DNA of 64,000 nt from Frankia sp. QA3 (GTDB lineage: Bacteria > Actinomycetota > Actinomycetes > Frankiales > Frankiaceae). Positions 15,658 through 23,909 of the stretch are shown here, piece by piece; the stretch's first letter is position 1, and the number at the start of each line of letters is the position of its first letter. The position numbers and the translations under genes were made by a program. The notes under the pieces were generated by a model that saw only the letters and a list, made by a program, of their open reading frames with translations, did not search any database and had not been told where the DNA came from. The stretch is from NCBI RefSeq assembly GCF_000262465.1, contig NZ_CM001489.1, forward strand, positions 1,275,781 through 1,339,780. The letters run 5' to 3'.

Positions 15658-17403
15658 GTGACCCCCTTCACTCTCGGCCCTGGCCCCGGCCCTGACCCAT
15701 GCCCTTCACCTGGTCCTGACTCCGACCTCGACCCGGGCCCGGGTTCTGGCCCCGACCCTGATACTGGCCCCGTCCCGAACCCTCGTTCCGACCCTGACCC
15801 TGACACCGGCCAGGGCTCACGCTCAGCCGCTGGCATGGTCCCCGGCGTCACTCCTGAGTCGGGTCCGTACTCAACCCCTCGCACCGGCAGCGATTCCGAC
15901 GGTGTTGGCCTGGCGGGTTGTCCGCGGCTGCTGGCCGCCCTGTCGGAGCTCGACGCGATGGTCGGGCAGGCGGTGCACATGCCCGGTTGGGGGCTGTCCG
16001 ATCCCGAGCTCGACGGCGCGGTTCTGGACTGCTCGGCGTTGCTGGCCCGTCTCGCCGCGGTCCGTCTCGGTCTGGTGCGGGAGATGCATGGCCGAGGCAG
16101 CGCGCTGCGGGAAGGTGCGACGAGTACCGCCGCCCTGATCCGTGCTCGGCTACGCATCCGCCCCGTCGACGCCCAGCGGCTGGTGGACCTGGCCTTGGCC
16201 GTGGACGACGACCTGGCCGCGACCGGTGCCGCCCTGATCGCCGGCATGATCAGCGTCGAACAGGCCCAGACGATCCACCTCGCGCTTCGCTCCCTGCCGC
16301 GCGGCGTTGACGTCGCCACCCGACGTTCCGCCGAACAGTTCCTGCTCACCTCTGCCACCAGGTTCGACCCCGCGGAACTCGCCCGGCTCGGCCGTCATAT
16401 ACGCGAACGCCTCACCGACGTCGATACCAGCCCTGGCGGCGACAACCCCGACCCCGAGGACAACGGCGCTGGCGACAACGACGGCGCTGGTGACAACGAC
16501 GGCGCTGGTGACAACGACGGCGCTGGTGACAACGATGTTGACAGCGACAGTCCTCCGGACGGCGGTAAGGGTGCCGGCAAGAGCGATACCTCCGACGCCG
16601 CAGATGGCGACGGCGATCCAGCGGATCGACGTTGCCTGTGGATCACCGATCTCTCCGACGGCATGACCCGGATCAGCGGCGAACTCGACGCGGAAGCCGC
16701 CGCTCTACTTCGCACCGCGCTCGACAGCCTCGCCGCACCCATGCCCGCCATCGACGGCACTCCCGACCCGCGCAGCCCCGCCCGCCGCCGCGCCGACGCC
16801 CTCGTCGACTTTGTGCACCGCGCACTCGATGCCTCCGCCGTTCCCATCTCCGGCGGTGTGCGCCCGCACCTCACCGTCACGATCCCCTGGCCCACCCTGG
16901 TCGGCCGCGGCGGGCCGGCCGCGTCCACCAGTTGGGGCCAGCCCCTGTCACGCGCCACCGTGCGGCGCCTCGCCTGCGACGCCGCCGTCAGCCGCATCAT
17001 CCTCGACCCCGCCAGCGTCCCCCTCGACGTCGGCCGCACGCAGCGCACCGTCCCGGGCGACCTCCGCCGTGCGCTGGTCGCCCGGGACCAGGGCTGTGTC
17101 TTCCCGGGTTGCAGCAGGCCACCAAGCTGGTGCCAGGCCCACCACATCATCTCGTGGATCGACGAGGGTCCTACCTGCCTCGACAATCTCGTGCTGCTTT
17201 GCCCCTGGCATCACCGCCATGTGCACCACCACCACTGGACCATCCGACTCGGCGCCGACCGCCGACCCGAACTCATCCCACCCCCCTGGGTCGACCACAC
17301 CCAGACTCCCCGCCGAAACCCCTACAGCCAACCTCTCGACATTCTCCTCAACCCCACCCCGTTCGTCACCTCGGTCGGGAGCCAGCCTCAGGGTGGGTGT
17401 TGA
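15658..17403 (+). CDS. DUF222 / 13E12-type HNH endonuclease, SOS-controlled
   Basis: A 581-residue protein of the large actinobacterial DUF222-HNH family. Residues 1-85 are a Pro/Asp/Gly-rich repeat (GPGPGPDPCPSPGPD). The helical DUF222 region follows, from LAALSELDAMVGQAVH to about residue 255. A Gly/Asp/Asn linker is made of four 18-bp repeats (GAGDND, 16465-16536). The HNH nuclease comes last: CVFPGCSRPPSWCQAHHI, then DNLVLLCPWHHRHVH, with metal-binding Cys and His residues present. It probably cuts DNA; a role in mobility or DNA damage is suggested by the LexA box and by the repeat-element nature of relatives. The GTG start is directly at the predicted transcription start. It ends 1 bp before a convergent gene. 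Confidence 0.88.
   Translation: MTPFTLGPGPGPDPCPSPGPDSDLDPGPGSGPDPDTGPVPNPRSDPDPDTGQGSRSAAGMVPGVTPESGPYSTPRTGSDSDGVGLAGCPRLLAALSELDAMVGQAVHMPGWGLSDPELDGAVLDCSALLARLAAVRLGLVREMHGRGSALREGATSTAALIRARLRIRPVDAQRLVDLALAVDDDLAATGAALIAGMISVEQAQTIHLALRSLPRGVDVATRRSAEQFLLTSATRFDPAELARLGRHIRERLTDVDTSPGGDNPDPEDNGAGDNDGAGDNDGAGDNDGAGDNDVDSDSPPDGGKGAGKSDTSDAADGDGDPADRRCLWITDLSDGMTRISGELDAEAAALLRTALDSLAAPMPAIDGTPDPRSPARRRADALVDFVHRALDASAVPISGGVRPHLTVTIPWPTLVGRGGPAASTSWGQPLSRATVRRLACDAAVSRIILDPASVPLDVGRTQRTVPGDLRRALVARDQGCVFPGCSRPPSWCQAHHIISWIDEGPTCLDNLVLLCPWHHRHVHHHHWTIRLGADRRPELIPPPWVDHTQTPRRNPYSQPLDILLNPTPFVTSVGSQPQGGC
16465..16536 (+). repeat. Four 18-bp in-frame repeats in the HNH gene
   Basis: Units GGCGCTGGTGACAACGAC, read as GAGDND four times, in the linker between the DUF222 and HNH parts. 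Confidence 0.95.
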
Positions 17404-17404
17404 G

Positions 17405-18055
17405 TCAATGGCGCGAGGGCGTGGTCGTCGCGGCGCCCCGGCGGCGGGCGAGGTCGGCGTGGACGTCGTCGGCGCATACGACCGTCGACAGCAGGCGCAG
17501 CAGATTGGCGACGATCCACCCGTGCGACTCGGCGCTCGCCCCGGCCGCGGCATCCTCGACGAGCATGCTGCGGTAGCCGCGGTCGGTCGCGCCCAGGGCG
17601 CCGCCGAGCAGCGCCATGTTCGTCGACACGCCGGTCAGGACGACCGTGTCGACCCGCAGGTTGCGCAGGGTGGAGTCCAGGTCGGTGCCGTACCACATCG
17701 CCAGGCCCGAGCGGCGCGTGCTGACGTAGTCGCCGGGCAGGGGCGCGACCTGGGGCATCGGCTCGGCCTGCGGCGTGCCGGCGAGCACCCGCCGTTCGCG
17801 GCGCACCTTCGCCGACACCGGGTTGGTGTCGCTGAACGCGCCGAAGTCCGGCCGGTGCGCCACATGGATGTGGATCACCGGTAGCCCGAGAGCGCGGAAG
17901 TCCGCGGCGAGCGCGGCGATGCGCGCGAGGATGCCGCGGTCGGCGGCCTGCTCGGCCAGCCCGGCGAAGATCGCGAGCTCCGGGTCGAGGGTACCGCGCA
18001 GGCACTCGCTGACGACCAGCGCGGCGCGCTCGCCGCGGTCGAGTCCACGCACCAT
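17405..18055 (-). CDS. Cysteine-hydrolase (isochorismatase) fold protein without the catalytic triad
   Basis: A 216-residue protein with the isochorismatase-like fold: HVAHRPDFG and LRVDTVVLTGVSTNMALLGG are family landmarks. The three residues of the usual Asp-Lys-Cys triad are all changed. The N-terminal Asp is replaced by Glu17 (ALVVSECLRG), the Lys by Arg (VSTRRSGLA), and the Cys, expected in the NxC position after TGVST, is Ala (TNMALL). It is therefore unlikely to be a normal amidohydrolase or isochorismatase. It lies 21 bp downstream of the acyl-CoA synthetase gene in the same orientation and is probably co-transcribed. A second protein with the same three changes is encoded at 40535-41146. 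Confidence 0.8.
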   Translation of the reverse strand: MVRGLDRGERAALVVSECLRGTLDPELAIFAGLAEQAADRGILARIAALAADFRALGLPVIHIHVAHRPDFGAFSDTNPVSAKVRRERRVLAGTPQAEPMPQVAPLPGDYVSTRRSGLAMWYGTDLDSTLRNLRVDTVVLTGVSTNMALLGGALGATDRGYRSMLVEDAAAGASAESHGWIVANLLRLLSTVVCADDVHADLARRRGAATTTPSRH

Positions 18056-18076
18056 CGCGCCGATCCGCCCGGCCGC

Positions 18077-19759
18077 TCAGATGCCGGCGCGCTGGGAGCC
18101 GCGGCTGTCATGGCGCGCGTCGGGGTCGGGGGCGTCGGGGTCGGGGGCGTCGGGGTCGGGGGCGCGCAGTCGGGCGCGCAGGTCCGCCTTGCGGACCTTG
18201 CCGGCGGCGGTGCGGGGCAGGTCGGTGACGATTTCCAGGCGTTCGGGGGTCTTGTGCTTGGCCACGCCGACGGCGACGAAGTGCTCGACGAGGTCGCCGA
18301 GGGAGAGTTCGCGGCCTGGTTCGACGATGACGAACGCGCAGACCCGCTCACCGTAGAGCGGGTCGGGCATCGCGGTCACCGCCGCCTCGACGATCGCGGG
18401 ATGGCGCAGCAGGACGCCCTCGACCTCGGTCGAGGAGATGTTCTCCCCGCCGCGGATGATGATGTCCTTCTTGCGGTCGACGATGGTGAGGTGGCCGGCC
18501 TCGTCGAGGGTGCCGATGTCGCCGGTACGAAACCAGCCGCCGTCGAGGAACGCCTCGGCGTTGAGCGCGGGGTCGGTGTAGCCGACGAACAGCTCCGGGC
18601 CGAGGGTCACGACCTCGCCGGGGGTGCCGGGTGGCAGGTCCCGGCCGTCGTCGTCGACGATCCGGAGGCGGTTGGCGCCGAAGGCGACGCCGTCGGTGTA
18701 GGCGCGCACCTCGACCGGGTCCGACACGGCGGACACCGTCACCGTCGGGTGCTCGGTGGAGCCGTAGGAGCGAAACGCCCGCCAGCCGGCCGCCTCGGCG
18801 GCCAGGACGAGCTCCGGTGGCACGCCCGCGCCGCCCAGGTGGATCTCGTCGAGCGACGGCATCGGCGCGCCGGTGTCGCGGACGTCGGCGAGCAGGCTGC
18901 TCAGGAAGAACGGCGTCGCCCCGAGCCAGCTCACCCCGCGCTCGCGGATCACCCGCGCGACGCGCTCGGTGTTCCAGGAGTCGACGAGGATGCTCGTGCG
19001 GCCCGACAGGAACGCCCGGCCGAGCAGCAGGACCCCGCCCATGTGCCCGGCGGGGAACGGCGAGAGGTGGACCGCGTCCGGGGTGCCGGCGTCGGCGTCG
19101 GCCAGCGCCCGCATCTCGGCGAGCAGGGTGTTGTGGGTGTGCTGCACGCCCTTGGGGGCGCTGGTGGTGCCCGAGGTGTAGATGACCATGCAGACGTCGT
19201 CGGCGTGCAGCGTCGCCGGCGCCGGCGGCTCGGCGTCGAGCGCCTCCAGCGCGGCCAGGGTGAGCCCGCCCGCCGCCGTCCGTTCGCCGATGGTGATCAC
19301 GTGCTCGAGGTCGGGGCAGTCGCCGACCGCGGAGAACCGTTCGAGGTAGTCGATGGTGCGCCAGCGGTCGGGCATGACCAGTGCCCGCGCGCCCGACTGG
19401 CGCAGGATGTAGCCGACCTCGACCGGCCCGTAGATGTGCACGACGGGCACCATGACCAGGCCCAGCGAGATCGCCGCGTGGTAGACGACCGCGCCCTCCA
19501 GCCAGTTGGGGACCTGGCAGGCGATCACGTCGCCGCGCCGCAGCCCGAGCCGGGCGAACGCGCCGGCGAGGCGGGCGCCGCGGCGGTGGAGGTCGATGAG
19601 CCGGGCCGACGCCGGACGCGTCTCCGAGTCGAAGATCATCAACGACCGGGGATGCCGTGCGGCGCCGTCCCGTAACGCGTCGACCAGGGTCTGGGTGGTG
19701 TGCAACCCGGCGGCGTACCAGTGGTCGTTCGCCGGCGCGCGGCGCAGGAGACCGGTCAT
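18077..19759 (-). CDS. Acyl-CoA synthetase (AMP-forming, FadD/cyclohexanecarboxylate-CoA ligase type)
   Basis: A 560-residue ANL-superfamily ligase with the P-loop YTSGTTSAPKGVQHTH, the A5 motif YGSTEHP, the A7 motif WFRTGDIG and the A8/A10 motifs RKKDIIIRGGENISS and PRTAAGKVRKADLR. It activates a carboxylic acid as acyl-AMP and then acyl-CoA, the entry step for the acyl-CoA dehydrogenases around it. ATG 19759 is preferred; a TTG at 19804 would add 15 residues from an AT-rich promoter-like region. The C-terminal tail holds three PDPDA repeats (15-bp units, 18117-18161). The substrate cannot be told from the sequence; branched or cyclic acids are plausible in this context. Confidence 0.9.
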   Translation of the reverse strand: MTGLLRRAPANDHWYAAGLHTTQTLVDALRDGAARHPRSLMIFDSETRPASARLIDLHRRGARLAGAFARLGLRRGDVIACQVPNWLEGAVVYHAAISLGLVMVPVVHIYGPVEVGYILRQSGARALVMPDRWRTIDYLERFSAVGDCPDLEHVITIGERTAAGGLTLAALEALDAEPPAPATLHADDVCMVIYTSGTTSAPKGVQHTHNTLLAEMRALADADAGTPDAVHLSPFPAGHMGGVLLLGRAFLSGRTSILVDSWNTERVARVIRERGVSWLGATPFFLSSLLADVRDTGAPMPSLDEIHLGGAGVPPELVLAAEAAGWRAFRSYGSTEHPTVTVSAVSDPVEVRAYTDGVAFGANRLRIVDDDGRDLPPGTPGEVVTLGPELFVGYTDPALNAEAFLDGGWFRTGDIGTLDEAGHLTIVDRKKDIIIRGGENISSTEVEGVLLRHPAIVEAAVTAMPDPLYGERVCAFVIVEPGRELSLGDLVEHFVAVGVAKHKTPERLEIVTDLPRTAAGKVRKADLRARLRAPDPDAPDPDAPDPDARHDSRGSQRAGI

Positions 19760-19869
19760 GGCAGCACTGTAGCCGCCATCACCTATACAAGCTATATCCT
19801 TCAAATGATTAGATTCTCTTTACCGTCTGCCCTGTGATGCTGCCAGACGATTCCCGCGGAGGTCACGAG
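19760..19869. promoter_or_regulatory. Divergent promoter region, acyl-CoA synthetase / acyl-CoA dehydrogenase
   Basis: A 110-bp AT-rich gap between two divergent catabolic genes. It holds CCTATACAAGCTATATCC, an imperfect dyad (TATA..AAGCT..TATA), suitable for -10 elements or a regulator site. It does not match the GTTAG-N6-CTAAC operators found further right. Confidence 0.5.
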
Positions 19870-21015
19870 ATGCAGCGTTCCGTCTTCACCCCCGACCACG
19901 AGGAGTACCGGCGGCTGGCCCGCACCTTCGTCGAGAAGGAGTGCCTGCCGCACAACGAGCGGTGGGAGGCCGAGGGCATCGTCGACCGGGCCGCCTGGCT
20001 GCGGGCCGGCGAGGTGGGCCTGCTCGGCCCGGCCGTGCCCGAGCAGTACGGCGGCGCCGGCATCGACGACCCCCGCTACGGCGCCGTCGTCGCCGAGGAG
20101 TTCGCCACCGCCGGCATCGGCGGCTTCGCCATCCAGCTGCACAACGACCTCATCGGCCCCTACCTGCTGGAGCTGACGACCGACGAGCAGAAGGCGCGCT
20201 GGCTGCCCGGCTACGTCCGCGGCGAGCTGATCACGGCGATCGCGATGACCGAGCCCGTCGCCGGCAGCGACCTGCGGGGCATGCGCACCACCGCGGTGCG
20301 CGACGGCGACCACTACGTCGTCAACGGGTCCAAGACGTTCATCAGCAACGGCATCCTTGCCGACCTGGTGGTGCTGTGCGCGAAGACGACCCGCGCGGAC
20401 GGCGAGCAGGGGATCAGCCTCATCGTCGTCGAGCGCGACACCCCCGGCTTCGAGCGGGGCCGCCGCCTGGACAAGGTCGGTGCCCGCTCGCAGGACACCG
20501 CCGAGCTGTTCTTCACCGACGCCCGCGTCCCGGTCGCCAACCTGCTCGGCGAGGAGAACGAGGGCCTGCACTACCTGATGCGCAACCTGGCGACCGAACG
20601 CCTGTCGATCGCGGTCTCCTCGGTGCAGAACGTCTTTCGCGCGCTGGAGCTCACGACCGCCTACGTCCGCGAGCGCAAGGCGTTCGGCAAGCCGATCGGC
20701 AGCTTCCAGAACACCCGCTTCGTCCTCGCCGACCTGCAGGCCCGGGCCTGGATGGCCCGGTCCTTCGTCGACGCCTGCCTGGCCGCCCTGGTCGCGGGCG
20801 AGCTGACGGGGGTCGAGGCGGCGGCGGCGAAGCTGTGCGCCACCGAGCTGGAGGATGCCGCGGTGGACGCCGGGGTGCAGCTGCACGGCGGCTACGGCTG
20901 GATGAACGAGTACCCGATCGCCCGGATGTACCGGGACAGCCGGATCAGCCGCATCCTCGGCGGCTCCAACGAGATCATGAAGGAGATCATCGGCCGCTCG
21001 ATGCAGCTGGGCTGA
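19870..21015 (+). CDS. Acyl-CoA dehydrogenase
   Basis: A 381-residue FAD enzyme of normal length. The signatures are AIAMTEPVAGSDLRGM (FAD/substrate loop) and the C-terminal QLHGGYGWMNEYPIARMYRD, followed by RISRILGGSNEIMKEII. The latter carries the region of the catalytic base in short/medium-chain and isovaleryl-type enzymes. ATG 19870 has GGAGG 7 bp upstream; an earlier in-frame start at 19834 lacks one. It would oxidise an acyl-CoA to the 2-enoyl-CoA, passing electrons to ETF. It is divergent from the acyl-CoA synthetase gene, which may supply its substrate. Confidence 0.9.
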   Translation: MQRSVFTPDHEEYRRLARTFVEKECLPHNERWEAEGIVDRAAWLRAGEVGLLGPAVPEQYGGAGIDDPRYGAVVAEEFATAGIGGFAIQLHNDLIGPYLLELTTDEQKARWLPGYVRGELITAIAMTEPVAGSDLRGMRTTAVRDGDHYVVNGSKTFISNGILADLVVLCAKTTRADGEQGISLIVVERDTPGFERGRRLDKVGARSQDTAELFFTDARVPVANLLGEENEGLHYLMRNLATERLSIAVSSVQNVFRALELTTAYVRERKAFGKPIGSFQNTRFVLADLQARAWMARSFVDACLAALVAGELTGVEAAAAKLCATELEDAAVDAGVQLHGGYGWMNEYPIARMYRDSRISRILGGSNEIMKEIIGRSMQLG

Positions 21016-21048
21016 GCGGCCGACGACCTGCTTCAGGCGGCCGGTGGG

Positions 21049-22449
21049 TCAGTTGTGGCGCAGCTCGTTGAAGGGGCGGTCGAGGTCGTGGGCGGGTTCC
21101 CGGGGCAGCCCGAGGATCCGCTCGCTGATCCCGTTGCGTTGCATCTCGTTGGTGCCGCCGGCGATGGACAGGATCCGGCCGTTGAGGTAGTTCAGCGCCG
21201 TCGTCGACGCCTCGGTGTCCTGCGGATGCCAGGCGACGCCGGCGGTGGCGGCGATCTCCAGGCCGATCGCCGCGCGGACCGGGTTGAGCGTGCCGGCGGC
21301 GAGCTTGCTGTACGAGCCGAGGTTCGGGTTGGCCGCCCCCGACTCGGTCAGGGTGGCGACGTAGGCGTCGAGCTGCTCCTTGACGAGGTCGATGACGTGG
21401 GCGCGGGCGATAAGCTGGCGGGTCACCGGGTCGCCCTGGCGGCCCACCCGGCGGGCCAGGGCGACGAGGTCGGGGGCGAGCTCGCGGGCGCCGGAGTGGC
21501 GGGGCGTCTCGTCGGGGTCGCCGCCGAGGCGCTCGAAGACCATCATCGTGCGGGCGACCGTCCAGCCGTCCCCGACGGCGCCGATCCGGTCGGCGTCGGA
21601 GACGACGACGTCGTCGAAGAACTCCTCGCAGAACTCCGAGCTGCCGTTGATCTCCCGGATCGGCCGGATCGTCACCCCCTCGCCGGTCAGCGGCACGCCG
21701 AACCACGTCAGCCCGCGGTGCTTCGGCACGGTCGGATCGGTGCGGGCCAGGCAGAGGCCGTAGTCGGCGTAGTAGGCGCCGCTGGTCCACACCTTCGACC
21801 CGTTGATCACCCAGTCGCCGGCGTCGGTGCGGGTGGCCCGGGTCGACACCCCGGCGAGGTCGGAACCCGCGCCCGGCTCGGAGAACAGCTGCACCCAGAT
21901 CTCCTCGCCGGACAGCATCCGCGGGATGTGGGTGCGGCGGAACTCGTCGGTGCCGTGGGCGAGGATCGTCGGCCCGCAGACCCGGGTGGTCGTCAGGCCC
22001 GCGATGCCCAGGTCCGCCACGACGTAGCCGCGGCTCTCCTGGGCGAAGACCTCCTCGTGGGCGGGGGTGAGGCCCTGCCCACCGAACTCCGCGGGCCAGG
22101 TGATGCCCGCGTACCCGCCCTCGTAGACCCGGCGCTGCAGCTCCCGCTGCTGTGCGACCCGCTCGGGGGAGAGGTTGGCGGCGTCTCCGCCGCGCAGGCG
22201 GACCGGTGCGTCGTCGTTGCGGGGCTCCAGGTTCGCCGCGAGCCAGGCACGCACCTCGCGCCGGTAGGCGTCGAGATCGCGCGCCGGCCCCCCGTCCGCC
22301 GGCCGCCGGTCCGCCGGCCGCCCGTCCGTCGCCGCGCTGTTCACTGCCGCGCTGTCTGCTGCCGCGCTGTCCGTCGCCATGCTGTCTGCTGCCGCGCTGT
22401 CTGCTGCCGCGCTGTCCGTTGCCTGCCCGTCCGCCGTCTGCCCGCTCAT
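21049..22449 (-). CDS. Acyl-CoA dehydrogenase, large actinobacterial FadE type
   Basis: A 466-residue protein. The core runs from RREVRAWLAANLEPRN to the end, with QLFSEPGAGSDLAGVSTRA and the C-terminal ALNYLNGRILSIAGGTNEMQ. In other FadE pairs of this kind, a protein of this size partners with a shorter subunit to make a heteromeric dehydrogenase for steroid or bulky side-chain CoA esters. The shorter partner may be the gene 48 bp upstream (22498-23616). The first ~55 residues are a low-complexity AADSA run from 15-bp repeats (22337-22410) and are not part of the fold. ATG 22449 has GGGAG upstream. Convergent with the preceding dehydrogenase gene, 33 bp apart. Confidence 0.88.
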   Translation of the reverse strand: MSGQTADGQATDSAAADSAAADSMATDSAAADSAAVNSAATDGRPADRRPADGGPARDLDAYRREVRAWLAANLEPRNDDAPVRLRGGDAANLSPERVAQQRELQRRVYEGGYAGITWPAEFGGQGLTPAHEEVFAQESRGYVVADLGIAGLTTTRVCGPTILAHGTDEFRRTHIPRMLSGEEIWVQLFSEPGAGSDLAGVSTRATRTDAGDWVINGSKVWTSGAYYADYGLCLARTDPTVPKHRGLTWFGVPLTGEGVTIRPIREINGSSEFCEEFFDDVVVSDADRIGAVGDGWTVARTMMVFERLGGDPDETPRHSGARELAPDLVALARRVGRQGDPVTRQLIARAHVIDLVKEQLDAYVATLTESGAANPNLGSYSKLAAGTLNPVRAAIGLEIAATAGVAWHPQDTEASTTALNYLNGRILSIAGGTNEMQRNGISERILGLPREPAHDLDRPFNELRHN

Positions 22450-22497
22450 CGCCCTTCTCCCGGTCGCCGTGATGTGTTCAACGGTCGTCGTCCTTCC

Positions 22498-23616
22498 TCA
22501 CAGGCCGTGCAGCCGGCAGATGCGCTCGCGGTGCCAGGCGGGGTCGCCGAACACGACCCGGTCGGTCGCCAGCCGGCGCAGGTAGAGGTGCAGGTCGTGC
22601 TCCCAGGTGTAGCCGATGCCGCCGTGCAGTTGCAGGCAGCCCTGGGAGACGTCGATCGCGGCGTCGCCGACGAACGCCTTGGCCGCGCTGGCCAGCTCCG
22701 CGGCGTCCGGCGCCCGCTCCTGCACGGCGGTGAGGGCTCCCGTCGCGATGGCGTGGCTGCACTCCACCGCGAGACTGAGGTCCGCAAGCTGGTGTTTCAC
22801 CGCCTGGAACGAGCCGATGACGCGGCCGAACGCCGCGCGGTTGCGGGCGTGTTCGAGGGTCATCGCGAACAGCTCGCTGATTGCCCCCACCATCTCGGCC
22901 ACCGTCAGCACCGTGGCGACCTGCAGCAGCCGCTCGCCGAGGTCGTCGCCGCCGATCTGGCCGACCACCGCGGAGGCGGGCACGGCGACGTCGCGCAGGA
23001 CCAGCTCGGCATACCGGTGGGTCAGGTCGAGTCCGGCCAGCGGCTCGACACTCAGGCCGGGGACGTCGTCGGGCAGCCAGAACAGCGCCGGGCGGCCGTC
23101 CACCGCGGCGCTGACGAGGAACCAGTCGGCCAGGTGGGCGTCCTGGACGAGGCCCTTGGTCCCGGACAGCACGAAGCCGGTCTCGCCGCGGCGGGCCTCG
23201 ACGCCGGCCGACGCCCCCCAGCCGCCCACCGGATCGCCGAGCGCCCAGGCCGCGAGGGCCTTGCCGCCGGCGAGGTCGTCGAGCAGGGCGCGCTGCTCGC
23301 CGGTGCCGCCGAGCGTGATCGCCAGCGCCGCGACGTTCGACCCGACGATCGGTCCGGGCTGCAGGTACCGGCCGCGCTGCTCGGCGATGAGGCCGGCGTC
23401 GAGGACCGGCTGCCCGGACGGGCTGCCGCCGCCGTGCTCCTCGGGCACGAACAGCGCCAACCAGCCCAGCTCGCCGATCTCGGTGAAGTAGCCGCCGTCG
23501 AGCTCCTCCTCCCGCTGCGCCACCCGGCGCACGGTGGAGACGGGGCAGGTCGACCTGATGAAGCGCTCGGCCGTCTCGGCGAACAGTTTCTGGTCCGCTG
23601 TCACACCCGGAAGCAC
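22498..23616 (-). CDS. Acyl-CoA dehydrogenase-like protein, probable partner subunit
   Basis: A 372-residue acyl-CoA-dehydrogenase fold protein. It has ELGWLALFVPEEHGGG, the central beta domain, and the C-terminal QGCLQLHGGIGYTWEHDLHL helix typical of the family. The FAD-loop motif TEPxAGSD is weak (LGDPVGGWGASAG), as seen in the non-catalytic subunits of heteromeric FadE pairs in mycobacteria. GTG 23616 follows GAGGAG. It is the first gene of a probable two-gene operon with the larger dehydrogenase downstream, which supports the heteromer idea. Confidence 0.85.
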   Translation of the reverse strand: MLPGVTADQKLFAETAERFIRSTCPVSTVRRVAQREEELDGGYFTEIGELGWLALFVPEEHGGGSPSGQPVLDAGLIAEQRGRYLQPGPIVGSNVAALAITLGGTGEQRALLDDLAGGKALAAWALGDPVGGWGASAGVEARRGETGFVLSGTKGLVQDAHLADWFLVSAAVDGRPALFWLPDDVPGLSVEPLAGLDLTHRYAELVLRDVAVPASAVVGQIGGDDLGERLLQVATVLTVAEMVGAISELFAMTLEHARNRAAFGRVIGSFQAVKHQLADLSLAVECSHAIATGALTAVQERAPDAAELASAAKAFVGDAAIDVSQGCLQLHGGIGYTWEHDLHLYLRRLATDRVVFGDPAWHRERICRLHGL

Positions 23617-23720
23617 GGGCGGTCTCCTCTCGATCCTGGGGCACCGGTGGCATGCCCTCGACCAGCAAACGCCGTTCGGCCCGACGGCGCTCGCGGCATG
23701 GGCCGGCCCGCCGGGGCAGC

Positions 23721-23800
23721 CGGGCGACCGGGCGACCGGGCGACCGGGCCACCGTGGAGCCGTGGGGCCGTGGGGCCGTGGGGCCGTGGAGCCGTGGAGC
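23721..23800 (+). repeat. Ten consecutive octamers of two types
   Basis: Units 23721-23752 are CGGGCGAC (three perfect, one CGGGCCAC). Units 23753-23800 are CGTGGRGC (six). The array lies in the divergent region between the dehydrogenase operon and the luciferase-fold gene; no protein is encoded. Confidence 0.9.
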
Positions 23801-23860
23801 CGCCGTCGGGCCGCCCGTGACGCAGCCGACCGTTCGTGCCGCTGCCACGATAGCGACTAT

Positions 23861-23872
23861 TAAGGTAGCTTA
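23861..23872. promoter_or_regulatory. AT-rich dyad upstream of the luciferase-fold gene
   Basis: TAAGGTAGCTTA is an imperfect palindrome in an AT-rich stretch (23850-23900) that stands out from the GC-rich surroundings. It is a plausible operator or promoter element for the gene starting at 23910, for the divergent dehydrogenase operon, or both. Confidence 0.35.
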
Positions 23873-23909
23873 CTCAAATCATCTATCTGATCCAACTTAG
23901 GGAGTGGAC

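Noticed and set aside
22478..23848. Long open frame overlapping the partner acyl-CoA dehydrogenase
   Set aside because: Arg/Gly/Ala-rich translation typical of the wrong frame in 72% GC DNA; the dehydrogenase frame has clear family motifs.
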